Shown: positions 10,880-21,559 of the stretch, one piece after another
Position numbering within the stretch: the stretch's first letter is position 1
How the letters are laid out: every line of letters starts with the position of its first letter
Origin: Amorphophallus konjac
Taxonomy: Eukaryota; Streptophyta; Magnoliopsida; Alismatales; Araceae
Length of the DNA stretch: 64,000 bases
NCBI GenBank assembly: GCA_022559845.1
Contig: CM040117.1
Coordinates: forward strand, 150,230,732-150,294,731
Reading direction: 5' to 3'
Translations under genes and position numbers: made by a program
The notes under the pieces: model-generated
The model's database searches: none
Told to the model about the DNA's origin: nothing
The model's input: only the letters and a program-made list of their open reading frames with translations

Positions 10880-13088
10880 CTGGGTTCAGAGTCAGAGCTG
10901 AAAGTATGCAATAAATTCTTTGGAATCCAAACTTGCCTGAAACCTTTCATTCTATGATCAAACCAGTACTGGTTATTAATGTTACTCGGTTGGTTGCAAG
11001 CATGACAAGCAAAATTCATAAAGTTCATGGGGTATGAGTTAGGCTGAAATTGATTTTTTGTTTTTTCAAAATAGTTGAGTTTCTTATGGAAGATACCCAT
11101 GTTGGGCTGACCATTGAATCTTCTTCTATCATTGTGGGGATTTTTCTTTTTAGAGTGGCAGGCTGATCTGCGTCGAGGCATGTTCCAGGTGCTTCGACCT
11201 GAAAGACACTGGGGCGCACTGAGGCCTCGACCTGTTTGTCTATGATATTGACTTTATGGCTCAGTCATCCTTGGTTGGCTAGTGCTAGCTTGATCTGTTG
11301 GTCTAGACCATTGACCTCTCCTTTTGGCAGACTTGTGCTGAATCTGTGGCTTAAACATTGGGTCTCGTCTGATGATTGGTGCCTTGATCTGATTATGTGG
11401 CATGTTGAGTATAGTTCTCTTCCACAATTTCTTCAACAATCAATTTCCCTTTTCCTTTCTCAGGACAGGAGGAAACAGTTTTGAACTCAAAAGGCCTCTT
11501 ATTGGTAGGATTGAAACTAAGCCCATCCTTTCTAAATTGACCTGGGTACCTAAAACAACATCTAGATTAGATTTTCGTAGAGTCATTTTTTTAGGGTAGA
11601 TTGTTTGCCCTTCAACTCTTCTTAAATTCTTTCCAAGTTTTTTTGCATCACAAGGTTAACAGTGTTAACGGCCTTATACTTTTCAAGATTAAGCCTACTC
11701 TCCTTTTCCCACTCTTCGCATCTTTGTTTAGTCTGGCTTAATTGTTTTTTAAGAGTAACACTATCTTCTTTTAAGACTAACAGATCTGAGCAGGTGATTT
11801 CAGCTTGTTTTTTCAGTTCTTCATTCTCAACTTTTATGGTTTCCAGCAGCTTGTTAATAGGATCATTTTGAGTAGGAGAGTTAAGTTTCTTCTTCAACTG
11901 CTTATTCTCTTTTCTATACATTTCATATTTTTCAAGTAGATCTGCATATCCGTCTTCCCAATCCTCTATTGAAAAGGTCTCAAAAGGATTCCTTACCTGA
12001 TCCTCACTCTCGTTAGCCATGAAGCAAAAATCCTCTTCATCCGTAGAGAAGCTTTCATCCTCCTCTTCTTCATCGCTTCAAGTAGAGACCATGACCTTGG
12101 GCTTCTCTCCCTTGGCCTTGGTCAGCTGCCTCATTAACTCAGGACACTCTCCTCGCATGTGTCCTGATTTCTTGCACCGGTAGCAAATCATAGTGTCAGA
12201 CTTCTTAGGTTGAGTAGATTTGAAGTTGGAATCTCTACTTACCTAGGGGTTCTTCTTCTTCTTCTGGAATTTACCTCTTCTTCTTAGGAAATTCTTGAAT
12301 TGTCTAGTGAGCATAGCATGGTCGGCCAGTGATGTCTCTTGGATGTCATCTTCATCCTCTTCATCTGAGTCTTCTGTGTTCTCAGAGACCCTGAGTCCAA
12401 CAATCTTCTTGGGTTTGATATCTTCCTCACTTCGCTTGAAATTGAGCTCATATGCCATGAGCGAACCTATCAGTCCGTCAATAGTCAGTGTAGATAGATC
12501 CTTTGAATCCTCAATGACAGTGGCCTTGGTGTGCCATGCCGGGGTGAGAGATCTGAGGATCTTTCTAACAAGTTTAGTTTGAGCATATTCCTTACCTAGA
12601 AGTTTCAAATTGTTTGTTAACTGAGCGAATCTTGCATACATTTCAGAGATAGATTCTTTTGGCTTCATTCTGAACATCTCATATTTAGAAGTTAACATGT
12701 TGGCCTTGGTGGCTCTTACTTCAGATGTCCCCTCATAGATAAACTCAAGTTTATCCCACATTTCTTTTGCGGATTTGTAAGTGGAGATTCTTGAGTATTC
12801 TGTGGGGTGGATAGCGCATTGCATGATATTCATGGCGCTCCAATTTGTGGTGAATTTTTTGATCTGATCTGGGGTCCAGGTGTCGTCTACCTTAGGTAAG
12901 ACATAAGGACCCTTACTAACCACACGCCAAATCTGGTGATCCTGGGCACGCAGAAAGATTTTCATTCAGTTCTTCCAGTATAGATAATTAGTACCATCGA
13001 AAAATGGTGATTTATTGATGGCCTAGCCCTCAGCTACATAGCTACGAGGGACACTCCCATTGGATCTCCCTGGGTCGTTGGACCACAT
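10870..13088 (-). pseudogene. SIRE-like copia gag with coiled-coil tail
   Basis: The ATG at 13088 (MWSNDPGRS) lies 14 bases past the primer site. Two stops precede MKIFLRAQDHQIW at 12965. The gag core then runs to 12243 (W-T-P-Q motifs, SKYEMFRMK, YARFAQLTNNLKLLG, LMAYEL). It continues in the same frame past another stop into one CCHC knuckle, C-YR-C-KKSG-H-MRGE-C (~12190-12143). A Glu/Lys-rich segment (12020-11622) has heptad-like spacing and is probably coiled coil. A basic, Gln/Asn-rich linker with the motif WIPKNLL reaches the protease. The long coiled-coil gag tail is usual for SIRE/Maximus elements. Confidence 0.85.
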
Positions 13089-13101
13089 CTCTAGGAAACC
13101 T

Positions 13102-13113
13102 GCTCTGATACCA
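13102..13113 (-). other. Primer-binding site, tRNA-Met type
   Basis: Minus-strand TGGTATCAGAGC, two bases past the CCAACA end of the LTR. Confidence 0.9.
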
Positions 13114-13115
13114 AC

Positions 13116-14107
13116 TGTTGGATGGTTAAGAGAGGATCTAGAGGGGGGATGAATAGATCCGGGTTCACACAATGAACGCTTTTAAACGATGATCACAGTG
13201 AACAATGATGAACCAAAACTGAAGTAAAGATCCGAAATAAAAATAGTGGGTTGATCAGTGGAATGAGCAGAATGAAGAGCTTAGAGTGCCTGTGAATGGG
13301 GGTAGTAGAGATGGATAAAGTACATCACACCATAACACAAGGTTTTTAGGTGGTTCGATTGTCCCAGGACAAACCTACGTCCACCCCCCTCCCAACTAGG
13401 AGAGGCATCCACTCTTTGGCAAAAAGAAGGATAACCACACACATACGCTGACGCTACAGCTAGACACGGGGACAAGCACCCACATGAGGAGCAAACTCCT
13501 CACGAGGATGAAGTCCTCACCACACACGGGGACAAGCCCCACAGAACAAGTTGACCAGAAAAAGAGAAACAAAAGAAATAAAGGAAAACAAGGAAAAAGC
13601 GAGACTGTCGCAGGTGCAATGACTCCAGATGAAAGGCACCGAGAGTGATAGGGCAAGTGTAACAGTGCGAAGGATCCAGGGCTGGCTGTCTTGGCGGCTG
13701 ACCTTCTTCCTTCTCTTCCTCCTTTTCTTTCATACAACGCTCAATAGGCACTCATCTCTCTTTTCTTTCTTTTCTCCCTTTTCCTTTTCACCCTCTGTTT
13801 CTTCCTGAAAGGCCCAGCTTCAGTTCTTGTGACATCACTACATTTCTTCAAGCATGGGGTCCCTTTTACAGGCGCAGGCAGACCTTCCAGTAGGATGTTT
13901 CAGGCTATATGTGATTGGCTCCACATAATCAATTATTTATCTTCAAGAAGCTTTTGCCTTGGCAGCCTATGATTGGCCAGAGAACCAACATAATAATTTC
14001 TAGCATTCTTGTTACCTTGGTTGACCAGAAAATATGTAAGTAGATGCTTCCCAAGTAAGATCAGCAGCATCTTTTTCTTCTGCTAGCTGGACTGTCAAGG
14101 ATGTCCT
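13116..14107 (-). repeat. SIRE-like 5' LTR, primer-site-proximal part
   Basis: Runs from CCAACA (13116) to the GTCCT target duplication (14103-14107) of the inserted 7.4-kb element. The remaining LTR continues at 21560. The two parts total about 1.95 kb. Small ORFs of 60-110 codons on the minus strand at 13281-13751 overlap each other and show no family resemblance. Confidence 0.8.
14103..14107. other. Target-site duplication, left copy (GTCCT)
   Basis: GTCCT directly precedes the TGATGAGGG start of the LTR. The identical pentamer follows the right LTR at 21555-21559. Confidence 0.9.
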
Positions 14108-16374
14108 TGATGAGGGCATCCCTTGCCCCTCCACATTTTCTCCGGACTCGGATTGTTCGTCGGCAAGCGCCATTATGTTAGTCATGTATTTTTGAGTCTA
14201 GTCATGTAATCTTCACATTTTCTTTGAGTCAATATCATGTAATTTTCCCTTTATTTGAGTCATGTACCTAGGTTAGTGAGTCATTTTCTTAAGTATTGTG
14301 TCATTAGGTTGGTTTGTTAGGCTATTGGGCCCAATTCATTGGGCTTGGCCCAAGGGCGCCCCTACCCCATCGGTTATTTGTCATTGAGTCAAATGTCAGG
14401 GACTTTTGTAGAAATGTGGGTTTCCTATATATAGGACCTCATTCCCCTCATTTTGAACTAATGAACCATTGCATGAATATTGAAATCCAATTCCAAATCC
14501 CACTAGATCTCTGTCTCTCTCTCTCTTCTCCAACCCCAAAATTTGAAATTTTCTCTCTCCTCCCCATTCACCTCTCATTAAGACCCCTTCCCTTCCCCAT
14601 ACACTCATTTAACTCCCCCCCAACCCCAAGGTGGAATCCCCCAATCACTAGGCCACCCTCCAACCCCCAACTACCCTACCCACTTCCCCAAGCACCCTTC
14701 CCTCTCCCCCATACAACCCACCACTTCCCTAGGCCATTTGAATTCAAATCTCCCTTCCCTCCACAGCCCTAGGGCACCCCCAACACCCCTCCCCTTGGTT
14801 AGGGTCGCACCCCCCCTCTCTCTCTCATCTCCACCATTCTTCCTTGCTCCTCTCCATCATCTCTCAGCCCTAGTTCGTAGTTGAAGACCTGCAGAAGACC
14901 AGCAACTTGCAGCAGCGACTCCGACCACATCCCAGCGAGTTTGAAGACCCAAGAGCTATCCACGGAAGCGTCTTCCTGTCTTCTTCGCAATGGAAGTAGT
15001 TTCATCTTCATCTGAGCTGTGTGCTGCCCGGGAGCTCCGTTCTCCCACAACTGCGCAGAGCTGCCCCTGCTGAGTACTAGAATCGGAGTAGAAGCTTCCC
15101 CACGACGAACCTTGGAAGAATCCGTTCAAGAGCTCTTCTGCAAAGTTATTCTTCGCTCTGTCTACTTTCAGAATCAAGAAGCGGAACTTCGATCGGCCTT
15201 CTTGATCCAGAGTTATCAATTTTATCCCTCAGCTACGCGGGTCTGCTACCCACAGTCTACATCGACCTGCCATCATTTTTCAGAGTCCCCTGGTCTTCTC
15301 CGGCATTTTTTGGCTTCCCCGTCAGTTTTTTTGTGAAGAGGACTCATCCACGGTTCCAACGACTCTGACGGTGCTTGATTCCGAGTTCGGGAACTGTCGG
15401 GGCATCCTCTGCAACCTACTGTTAGAAACCAGGAGCTGCCAGTCCCAGACTCTACCTCCCTGTTCGGGCCTCCACCCAGACCAGCATCGGAACCAGAAGA
15501 AATTAACAAAATTTGGACGACTTCCCCGGCCTCCTACGAAGATTTTCCAGGTGGTTTCGTCCCCGGAAAAATTCGGTAGCAGTTGCAACAGTCAATTCTT
15601 CAGTCCCCTATCAGCACTCACAGAACTGGACAGATTCGGCATCGGCTTCTTCTCTTGTGTTTTCAGTGCTTTCTCCCCTCCCCGCTTGGCCAGCTGAAGG
15701 CCCCTCCCTGTGTGGAGGTAACTTTTGGTTGTAATACATTAACCCCCACCCCGAGATCCCCCCCCTTGCATGGGGCGTAGTGCTGTACTCCTTTCAATTT
15801 CAGGTTGAAGCGACACCGACGCGGCGTACGGGTGCATACCCTCGCCTCCCCGCTCACCCCCGTCTCCGACCGGAGTCGGCGTCTTCACGTCGGCTAGGTG
15901 AGCTCCTGAACATCTCTCATTGCTGTAATGGACTTGCCTAGCTTAGTATTGCTATAGTTACTCCGTCAGCGGTAAGAGAGTGTCTGATTTTAAATTGCCA
16001 CCAAATTGAGTGACCACCGCGGGCGAGTTGTGAGAGCTTCCACTCAACCCACACCCTTGGTGTGTTGGCCGCCTGTGATTTGGGCTTCCCTTGGCCCATT
16101 TGGGGTCCGCAATAAGCTAGCCGACCCTTGGAGAACCAAGGTCCCGCCTCGGACCCTCTCCATCATCACCGAGTCGCCTTCGGGCACTAATGTGCGCCAA
16201 GCGAGTGAGTCGCTAGTGTGAGTCCGCTGCCTAACCCGAATGCTTGCATACTTAGGTCCAAGGTCGGTCTCACATCAATTGGTATCATCATCATAGCATC
16301 CTAGTTGGTCTCACATCAAGTGTATCAAAACATCTTCATCACATCATCATAGGTCTTAGGTCGGTTTTACATCA
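14108..16374 (+). repeat. 5' LTR of the pol-less element
   Basis: 2,267 bp, TGATGAGGG ... TTTTACATCA. It contains a TATATATA box at 14426, a short CT run (14508-14527) and a C-rich tract. The 152-codon frame at 14314-14772 spans the TATA box and has a counterpart in the right LTR, but it is proline-rich low complexity, so I do not call it a gene. Confidence 0.9.
14426..14433 (+). promoter_or_regulatory. Probable TATA box, 5' LTR of the pol-less element
   Basis: TATATATAGG lies about 320 bp into the LTR and is conserved in the right LTR at 19589-19596. Confidence 0.5.
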
Positions 16375-16376
16375 AG

Positions 16377-16388
16377 TGGTATCAGAGC
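16377..16388 (+). other. Primer-binding site, tRNA-Met type
   Basis: TGGTATCAGAGC two bases after the LTR end at 16374. Confidence 0.9.
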
Positions 16389-16426
16389 AAGTTCACAGCT
16401 TGTCTCTATCAAGTTGGTCCTAGGGC

Positions 16427-17734
16427 ATGTCTATGCATTTAGAGTCTTCAAGTGCATCACTCTTGTCCCCTAGTATCGCCACCTCATATCGACCTTACCA
16501 ATTGGCCCACTCCATAAGTCCAAGCCACCAAGAGATGCCTACCACTAACACCCATAACTTCCCTGGCCATGTCAACTACTTCATGAAAGCCTTGACCTAT
16601 GCCAATGAGCGGCTTGATAACATATCGGGCCGACTCAACCAACTTGGAGAAAATAGGCCCGCCCCAAGGACGGAAGATAGGATGGTCCCTTTCCCACTTC
16701 CCACCTTTGATGGAACCTCTCCTAGAGAATATTTAGATTGGGAAGCTACAATAGACCAATACTTCACTTGGTATCCTATGTCCGAGGATGAAAAGACATG
16801 GGTTGCCAAAATGCAACTTACCAAACGGGCAGAAACTTATTGGATGCAAGTTGTCGGGCTAAAGGTACTTAGAAGGGAAACTCCCATCACCACTTGGAAG
16901 GACATGAAGGAGCAACTTAGGGCAAAATATATGTCCCCTTCCTACCCGGGTTACCAAAGCCCAAGGAGCACTCCCACTCCCTCAACCCCACCCGTCCAAA
17001 ACCTCACCCCTAAAACCCAAGTATCTAAGGCCTCCACCTCCTCACCCAACCCCATAAGGTCCCCCACACCCCAACCAAAACCCCCTCCCCTAACCTACAC
17101 TAGTCAAGCCCCTTTAACCCCCACCTCCACCCCAAATGATCCCAAGGGCAAGAGACCCTTAACCGGCCCGATTCCCTCCATAAGGACCACCACTCATCCA
17201 ACCTTCACCACTCAAACCCAAGTGGACCCCATGACCACCCCTCCACCTAGGCCCATAATGGCCATCACCCCCCAACCCAAAACCCCTCACCCAACCCACC
17301 TCCCGCTTCCTACACCAATATTTCCCCAACCTAGGCCTCCTCTACTTCCCCTTCCTATCCAAATCCAAGACCACCCTTGCCCACCACCCCAAGTGCACCA
17401 TGCTCCAGCTATCACCAATTCTCCCGCATTAGACCTACCCAACCCATTAACACTAGGAATTGAAACCCACACACCCATCCACATGGAAATAGATGCTAGT
17501 CCCGAACAAAAACCTACCCTAGAGGAAATCCAAGAACCTCCACTTCCACCCACCTCTCCTAGTCCGGATCCTCAAAAGCCACACACCTTCACCATTAATG
17601 AAGTCATACTCCAATGGCTCAAACAAGGACCCACCCTTCCTAGCTCACCCCCACCTCTCTCACCATTGGGATATCCATCCCAAATTGCCCCCCTCCACTC
17701 CTATCACACCACAACCAATCCTACTATGAGGTAG
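16427..17734 (+). CDS. Gag-like protein with long Pro/Thr-rich tail (435 aa)
   Basis: First ATG after the primer site, 38 bases downstream of it, and open for 435 codons. Residues ~85-170 resemble the retrotransposon gag core (PFPLPTFDGTSPREYLDWE, then DEKTWVAKMQLTKRAETYW and TTWKDMKEQLRAKY). Residues from ~175 on are extremely Pro/Thr-rich. There is no CCHC zinc knuckle, which is unusual for a plant gag and may mean RNA binding is supplied elsewhere or lost. The frame ends at TAG 17732-17734, overlapping by about 90 nt another long open frame in the -1 register. It would be the particle protein of this non-autonomous element. Confidence 0.75.
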   Translation: MSMHLESSSASLLSPSIATSYRPYQLAHSISPSHQEMPTTNTHNFPGHVNYFMKALTYANERLDNISGRLNQLGENRPAPRTEDRMVPFPLPTFDGTSPREYLDWEATIDQYFTWYPMSEDEKTWVAKMQLTKRAETYWMQVVGLKVLRRETPITTWKDMKEQLRAKYMSPSYPGYQSPRSTPTPSTPPVQNLTPKTQVSKASTSSPNPIRSPTPQPKPPPLTYTSQAPLTPTSTPNDPKGKRPLTGPIPSIRTTTHPTFTTQTQVDPMTTPPPRPIMAITPQPKTPHPTHLPLPTPIFPQPRPPLLPLPIQIQDHPCPPPQVHHAPAITNSPALDLPNPLTLGIETHTPIHMEIDASPEQKPTLEEIQEPPLPPTSPSPDPQKPHTFTINEVILQWLKQGPTLPSSPPPLSPLGYPSQIAPLHSYHTTTNPTMR

Positions 17735-19050
17735 AAGGTTGGAATGATCTCCTCAAGGGTTTAGAATGGCAACTAGGGTTGACTTGCTTATTGACCTTAG
17801 GAAATGCCCACCCCAAAAGCCTTAGTCTTATCCACCCATGTGATGGTTCTATCACCTCGGTCTTCACCATTGGTTGCTACACTAGTGACCTCCTTCTCAT
17901 TCTCCCTATGGATGAAAAACCCATCATGATCCACTCCACTTCCATTGAGATCCCAAGTACCTTGATCGACTGGCCCACTAACGACCTTGGTCCAATTACC
18001 TTGAGGGAGGAGGACCCACCGTGTGAAGACCATGTGGGCATAGAGTCTCTTCTTCTAGGAAACCCAGTCCATGGCCCCTTTGATCCCTTCCTTTGGGAGT
18101 ATGGGTACCCACGTGACCCACCCACATCACCCACCACCCACCATTTCCTACCCCCACCCACCATGTTGGGCCAAGCCCACCTCATCCATGACCCAGGTTA
18201 CACCATAGAAATCATGACCTTAGGCAACACCCGCCTAGAGATCAAGAAAGTGCCCCACCCCATATCCACCTACCTAGATCCCTTCGACCCTTTTGAGTGG
18301 AAGCTCAAAGGCCACCCCACCATCCCACATGAGGAAGTCATCTTTGGGAAAGGAATTCATATGTCTTGGCACATCACATCGCTTGGCATGATTAGTCCGT
18401 CGGGTACATTAATCCACATCACCCACATGTCAAGTAGGAAGCATAAGTGGACCATATTTGGATGTAATGGTCCGCCCTCTTTCATCATGAGTCATAAGCA
18501 TGAAAGGAGCATACATGGATGTCCGGGTCCCCCAGCATTTGTCACCACCATGCATACCTATGGATGCCCCCGTCCTCCCAAATCATTCAACGTCCTCATA
18601 ACATCAATGCATGATAGGTCTATATGTGGTTGTCCTAGACCACCTTTGCATACCATACATTGTCAACTCACATCGCATCATAGTGCATGGCATATGCATT
18701 CAAGCAAGTATCAAGCAACAAGCGGTGTGATTCACAAGAAGCGAGCACAAACTCCTAAGCACCACTTTGAGTTCCAAGTTGACAACTTGGTGATGATGGC
18801 TTTGGAGTGGCTCTACTTTAGGGTCACCTCCAATCTGAGGGCACGAGGACTTGGACCTTGCCAAGATCTGAGTGGCTTTGGCAACCCAGCTTATGGGTTG
18901 GACTTTCAAATGGGTTTTGGGATTCACCCCACTTCCCATGTGGCGGATCCGGCACCCTCTAAGGGCACCGTGGTAGATCCTAGTGAGTGCCTCGAGCTTA
19001 CACCTACCTTTGTGAGAGACACCCTCGGAGTGCCACCACAAATAGCCTGA
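17644..19050 (+). CDS. Unrecognised second ORF, -1 relative to gag
   Basis: Open from just after a TAG at 17641-17643 to TGA at 19048-19050, about 469 codons. The first in-frame ATG is only at 17908. It overlaps the gag frame at 17644-17734 in the -1 register, so the product could be a Gag fusion made by frameshifting, or the two frames could be one gene split by an indel. A run of six C at 17688-17693 in the overlap is the only slip-prone tract I see. It is not a canonical slippery heptamer. The protein is Pro/His-rich and has four GC(N/P)(G/R)PP repeats (18460-18645). I see no DTG/DSG protease, RT, RNase H or integrase motif and do not recognise the family. Confidence 0.5.
   Translation, partial: LTPTSLTIGISIPNCPPPLLSHHNQSYYEVEGWNDLLKGLEWQLGLTCLLTLGNAHPKSLSLIHPCDGSITSVFTIGCYTSDLLLILPMDEKPIMIHSTSIEIPSTLIDWPTNDLGPITLREEDPPCEDHVGIESLLLGNPVHGPFDPFLWEYGYPRDPPTSPTTHHFLPPPTMLGQAHLIHDPGYTIEIMTLGNTRLEIKKVPHPISTYLDPFDPFEWKLKGHPTIPHEEVIFGKGIHMSWHITSLGMISPSGTLIHITHMSSRKHKWTIFGCNGPPSFIMSHKHERSIHGCPGPPAFVTTMHTYGCPRPPKSFNVLITSMHDRSICGCPRPPLHTIHCQLTSHHSAWHMHSSKYQATSGVIHKKRAQTPKHHFEFQVDNLVMMALEWLYFRVTSNLRARGLGPCQDLSGFGNPAYGLDFQMGFGIHPTSHVADPAPSKGTVVDPSECLELTPTFVRDTLGVPPQIA
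18460..18645 (+). repeat. Four degenerate in-frame repeats encoding GCxxPP
   Basis: GCNGPP, GCPGPP, GCPRPP and GCPRPP are encoded at about 18460, 18517, 18562 and 18628. The DNA around each is similar (GGATGT/GCCC...), and spacing varies from 45 to 66 bp, always a multiple of three. Confidence 0.7.
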
Positions 19051-19262
19051 GAGCCCGACGTGAGCACACGGCGGTAATACTAGGCAAGCAAGATCCCATC
19101 GCCAATATGAGGGTATGACCGAGTCACTTTGTCGAGCTGAAGCGCCGTTCCCCGACTATGGTCGCAGGTTGAGTATGGAGATCGTGGATCGCCCAGAGCC
19201 GCAGTTCGATGTACTACTTCCCTGGTGGACCCATACTCGACGGGGTCGAGTTTTCCCCACCC

Positions 19263-19270
19263 CGGGGGTA
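19263..19270 (+). other. Probable polypurine tract of the pol-less element
   Basis: CGGGGGTA abuts the TGATGAGGG of the right LTR. It is short for a purine tract and follows a C-run, so the assignment rests mainly on position. Confidence 0.5.
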
Positions 19271-19676
19271 TGATGAGGGCATCCCTTGCCCCTCCACATT
19301 TTCTCCGGACTCGGATTGTTCGTCGGCAAGCGCCATTATGTTAGTCATGTATTTTTGAGTCTAGTCATGTAATCTTCACATTTTCTTTGAGTCAATATCA
19401 TGTAATTTTCCCTTTATTTGAGTCATTTACCTAGGTTAGTGAGTCATTTTCCTAAGTATTGTGTCATTAGGTTGGTTTGTTAGGCTATTGGGCCCAATTC
19501 ATTGGGCTTGGCCCAAGGGCGCCCCTACCCCTTCGGTTATTTGTCATTGAGTCAAATGTCAGGGACTTTTGTAGAAATGTGAGTTTCCTATATATAGGAC
19601 CCCATTCCCCTCATTTTGAACTAATGAACCATTGCATGAATATTGAAATCCAATTCCAAATCCCACTAGATCTCTC

Positions 19677-19707
<31 letters not shown>

Positions 19708-21554
19708 TCCCCAACCCCAAAATTTGAAATTTTCTCTCTCCTCTCCATTCACCTCTCATTAAGACCCCTCCCCTTCCCCATACACTCATTTAACTCCCCC
19801 CCAACCCCAAGGTGGAATCCCCCAATCACTAGGCCACCCTCCAACCCCCAACTACCCTACCCACTTCCCCAAGCACCCTTCCCTCTCCCCCATACAACCC
19901 ACCACTTCCCTAGGCCATTTGAATTCAAATATCCCTTCCCTCCATAGCCCTAGGGCACCCCCAAGACCCCTCCCCTTGGATAGGGTCGCACCCCCCCTCT
20001 CTCTCTCATCTCCACCATTCTTCCTTGCTCCTCTCCATCATCTCTCAGCCCTAGTTCGCAGTTGAAGACCTGCAGAAGATCAGCAACTTGCAGCAGCGAC
20101 TCCGACCACATCCTAGCGAGTTTGAAGACCCAAAAGCTATCCACGGAAGCGTCTTCCTGTCTTCTTCGCAATGGAAGTGGTTTCATCTTCATCCGAGCTG
20201 TGTGCTGCCCGGAAGATCCGTTCTCCCACAACTGCGCAGAGCTGCCCCTGCTGAGTACCAGAATCGGAGTAGAAGCTTCCCCACGACGAACCTTGGAAGA
20301 ATCCGTTCAAGAGCTCTTCTGCAAAGTTATTTTTCACCCTGTCAACTTTTGAAATCAAGAAGCAGAACTTCGATCAGCCTTCTTGATCCAGAGTTTTCAA
20401 TTTTATCCCTCAGCTACGCGGGTCTGCTACCCACAGTTTGCACCGAACTGCCATCATTGTTCAGAGTCCCCTGGTCTTCTCCGGCATTGTTTGGCTTCCC
20501 CGTCAGTGTTTCTGTGAAGAGGACTCATCCACGGTTCCAACAACTCTGACGGTGCTTGATTCCGAGTTCGGGAGCTGTCGGGGCATCCTCTACAACATAC
20601 TGTTGGAAACCAAGAGCTGCTAGTCCGAGACTCTACCTCCCTGTTCGGGCCTTCGCCCAGACCAGCATCGGCAACAGAAGAAATTAACAAAATTTGGACG
20701 ACTTCCCCGGCCTCCTACGAAGATTTTCCAGGTGGTTTCGTCCTCAGAAAATTCGGTAGCAGTTGCAGCAGTCAATTCTTCAGTCCCCTATCAGCACTCA
20801 AAGAACTGGACAGATTCGGCATCGGCTTCTTCTCTTGTGTTTTCATCGCTTTCTCCCCTCCCCGCTTGGCCGGCTGAAGGCCCCTCCCTGTGTGGAGGTA
20901 ACTTTTGGTTGTAATACATTAACCCCCACCCCGAGATCCCCCCCCTTGCATGGGGCGTAGTGCTGTACTCCTTTCAATTTCAAGTTGAAGCAACACCGAC
21001 GCGGCGTACGGGTGCATACCCTCGCCTCCCCGCTCGCCCCCGTCTCCGGCCTGAGTCGGCGTCTTCACGCCGACTAGGCGAGCTCCTGAACATCTCTCAT
21101 TGCTGTAATGGACTTGCTTAGCTTAGTATTGCTATAGTTACTCCGTCGGCGGTGAGAGAGTGTCCGATTTTAAATTGCCACCAAATTGAGTGACCACCGC
21201 GGGCGAGTTGTGAGAGCTTCCACTCAACCCACACCCTTGGTGTATTGGCCGCCTGTGATTTGGGCTTCCCTTGGCCCATTTGGGGTCCGCAATAAGCTAG
21301 CCGACCCTTGGAGAATCAAGGTCCCGCCTCGGACCCTCTCCATCATCACCGAGTCGCCTTCGGGCACTAACGTGCGCCAAGCGAGTGAGTCGCTAGTGTG
21401 AGTCCGCTGCCTAACCCGAATGCTTGCATACTTAGGTCCAATGTCGGTCTCACATCAATTGGTATCATCATCATAGCATCCTAGTTGGTCTCACATCAAG
21501 TGTATCAAAACATCTTCATCACATCATCATAGGTCTTAGGTCGGTTTTACATCA
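19271..21554 (+). repeat. 3' LTR of the pol-less element
   Basis: 2,284 bp, same ends as the left LTR. The length difference comes mostly from a longer CT microsatellite (19671-19708). TATATATA is at 19589-19596. The GTCCT target duplication follows at 21555-21559. Confidence 0.9.
19671..19708 (+). repeat. CT microsatellite
   Basis: Nearly pure (TC)n with one TA interruption. The corresponding stretch of the left LTR is about half as long (14508-14527). Confidence 0.9.
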
Positions 21555-21559
21555 GTCCT
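21555..21559. other. Target-site duplication, right copy (GTCCT)
   Basis: Identical to 14103-14107. Confidence 0.9.

Larger units (their letters stand above)
14108..21554 (+). mobile_element. Complete pol-less LTR retrotransposon, 7,447 bp
   Basis: Two LTRs (14108-16374 and 19271-21554) start TGATG and end CATCA, and are flanked by perfect GTCCT duplications. The internal 2.9 kb has a tRNA-Met primer site, an open gag-like frame and a second long frame, and no RT, RNase H or integrase signature on either strand. The LTRs differ by roughly 2-3% by eye plus a CT-microsatellite length change. It is therefore a fairly recent non-autonomous insertion that needed pol in trans. Its host is the LTR of the SIRE-like element. 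Confidence 0.9.

Noticed and set aside
13116..14097. A complete ~980-bp SIRE-like LTR ending at a TGACAGTCC on the minus strand
   Set aside because: The GTCCT duplications show the LTR is split by an insertion and continues at 21560-22512, whose outer end matches the Ale-like junction.
14314..14772. 152-codon ORF in the left LTR of the pol-less element, with a counterpart at 19477-19947
   Set aside because: It spans the TATA box and CT microsatellite, is Pro-rich low complexity, and both LTRs would be expected to match anyway.
16377..16388. tRNA gene fragments at the TGGTATCAGAGC sites (also 2024, 13102, 26585, 26862, 46618, 59059)
   Set aside because: Each is only the 12-18 nt primer-binding complement next to an LTR. 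No cloverleaf surrounds them.
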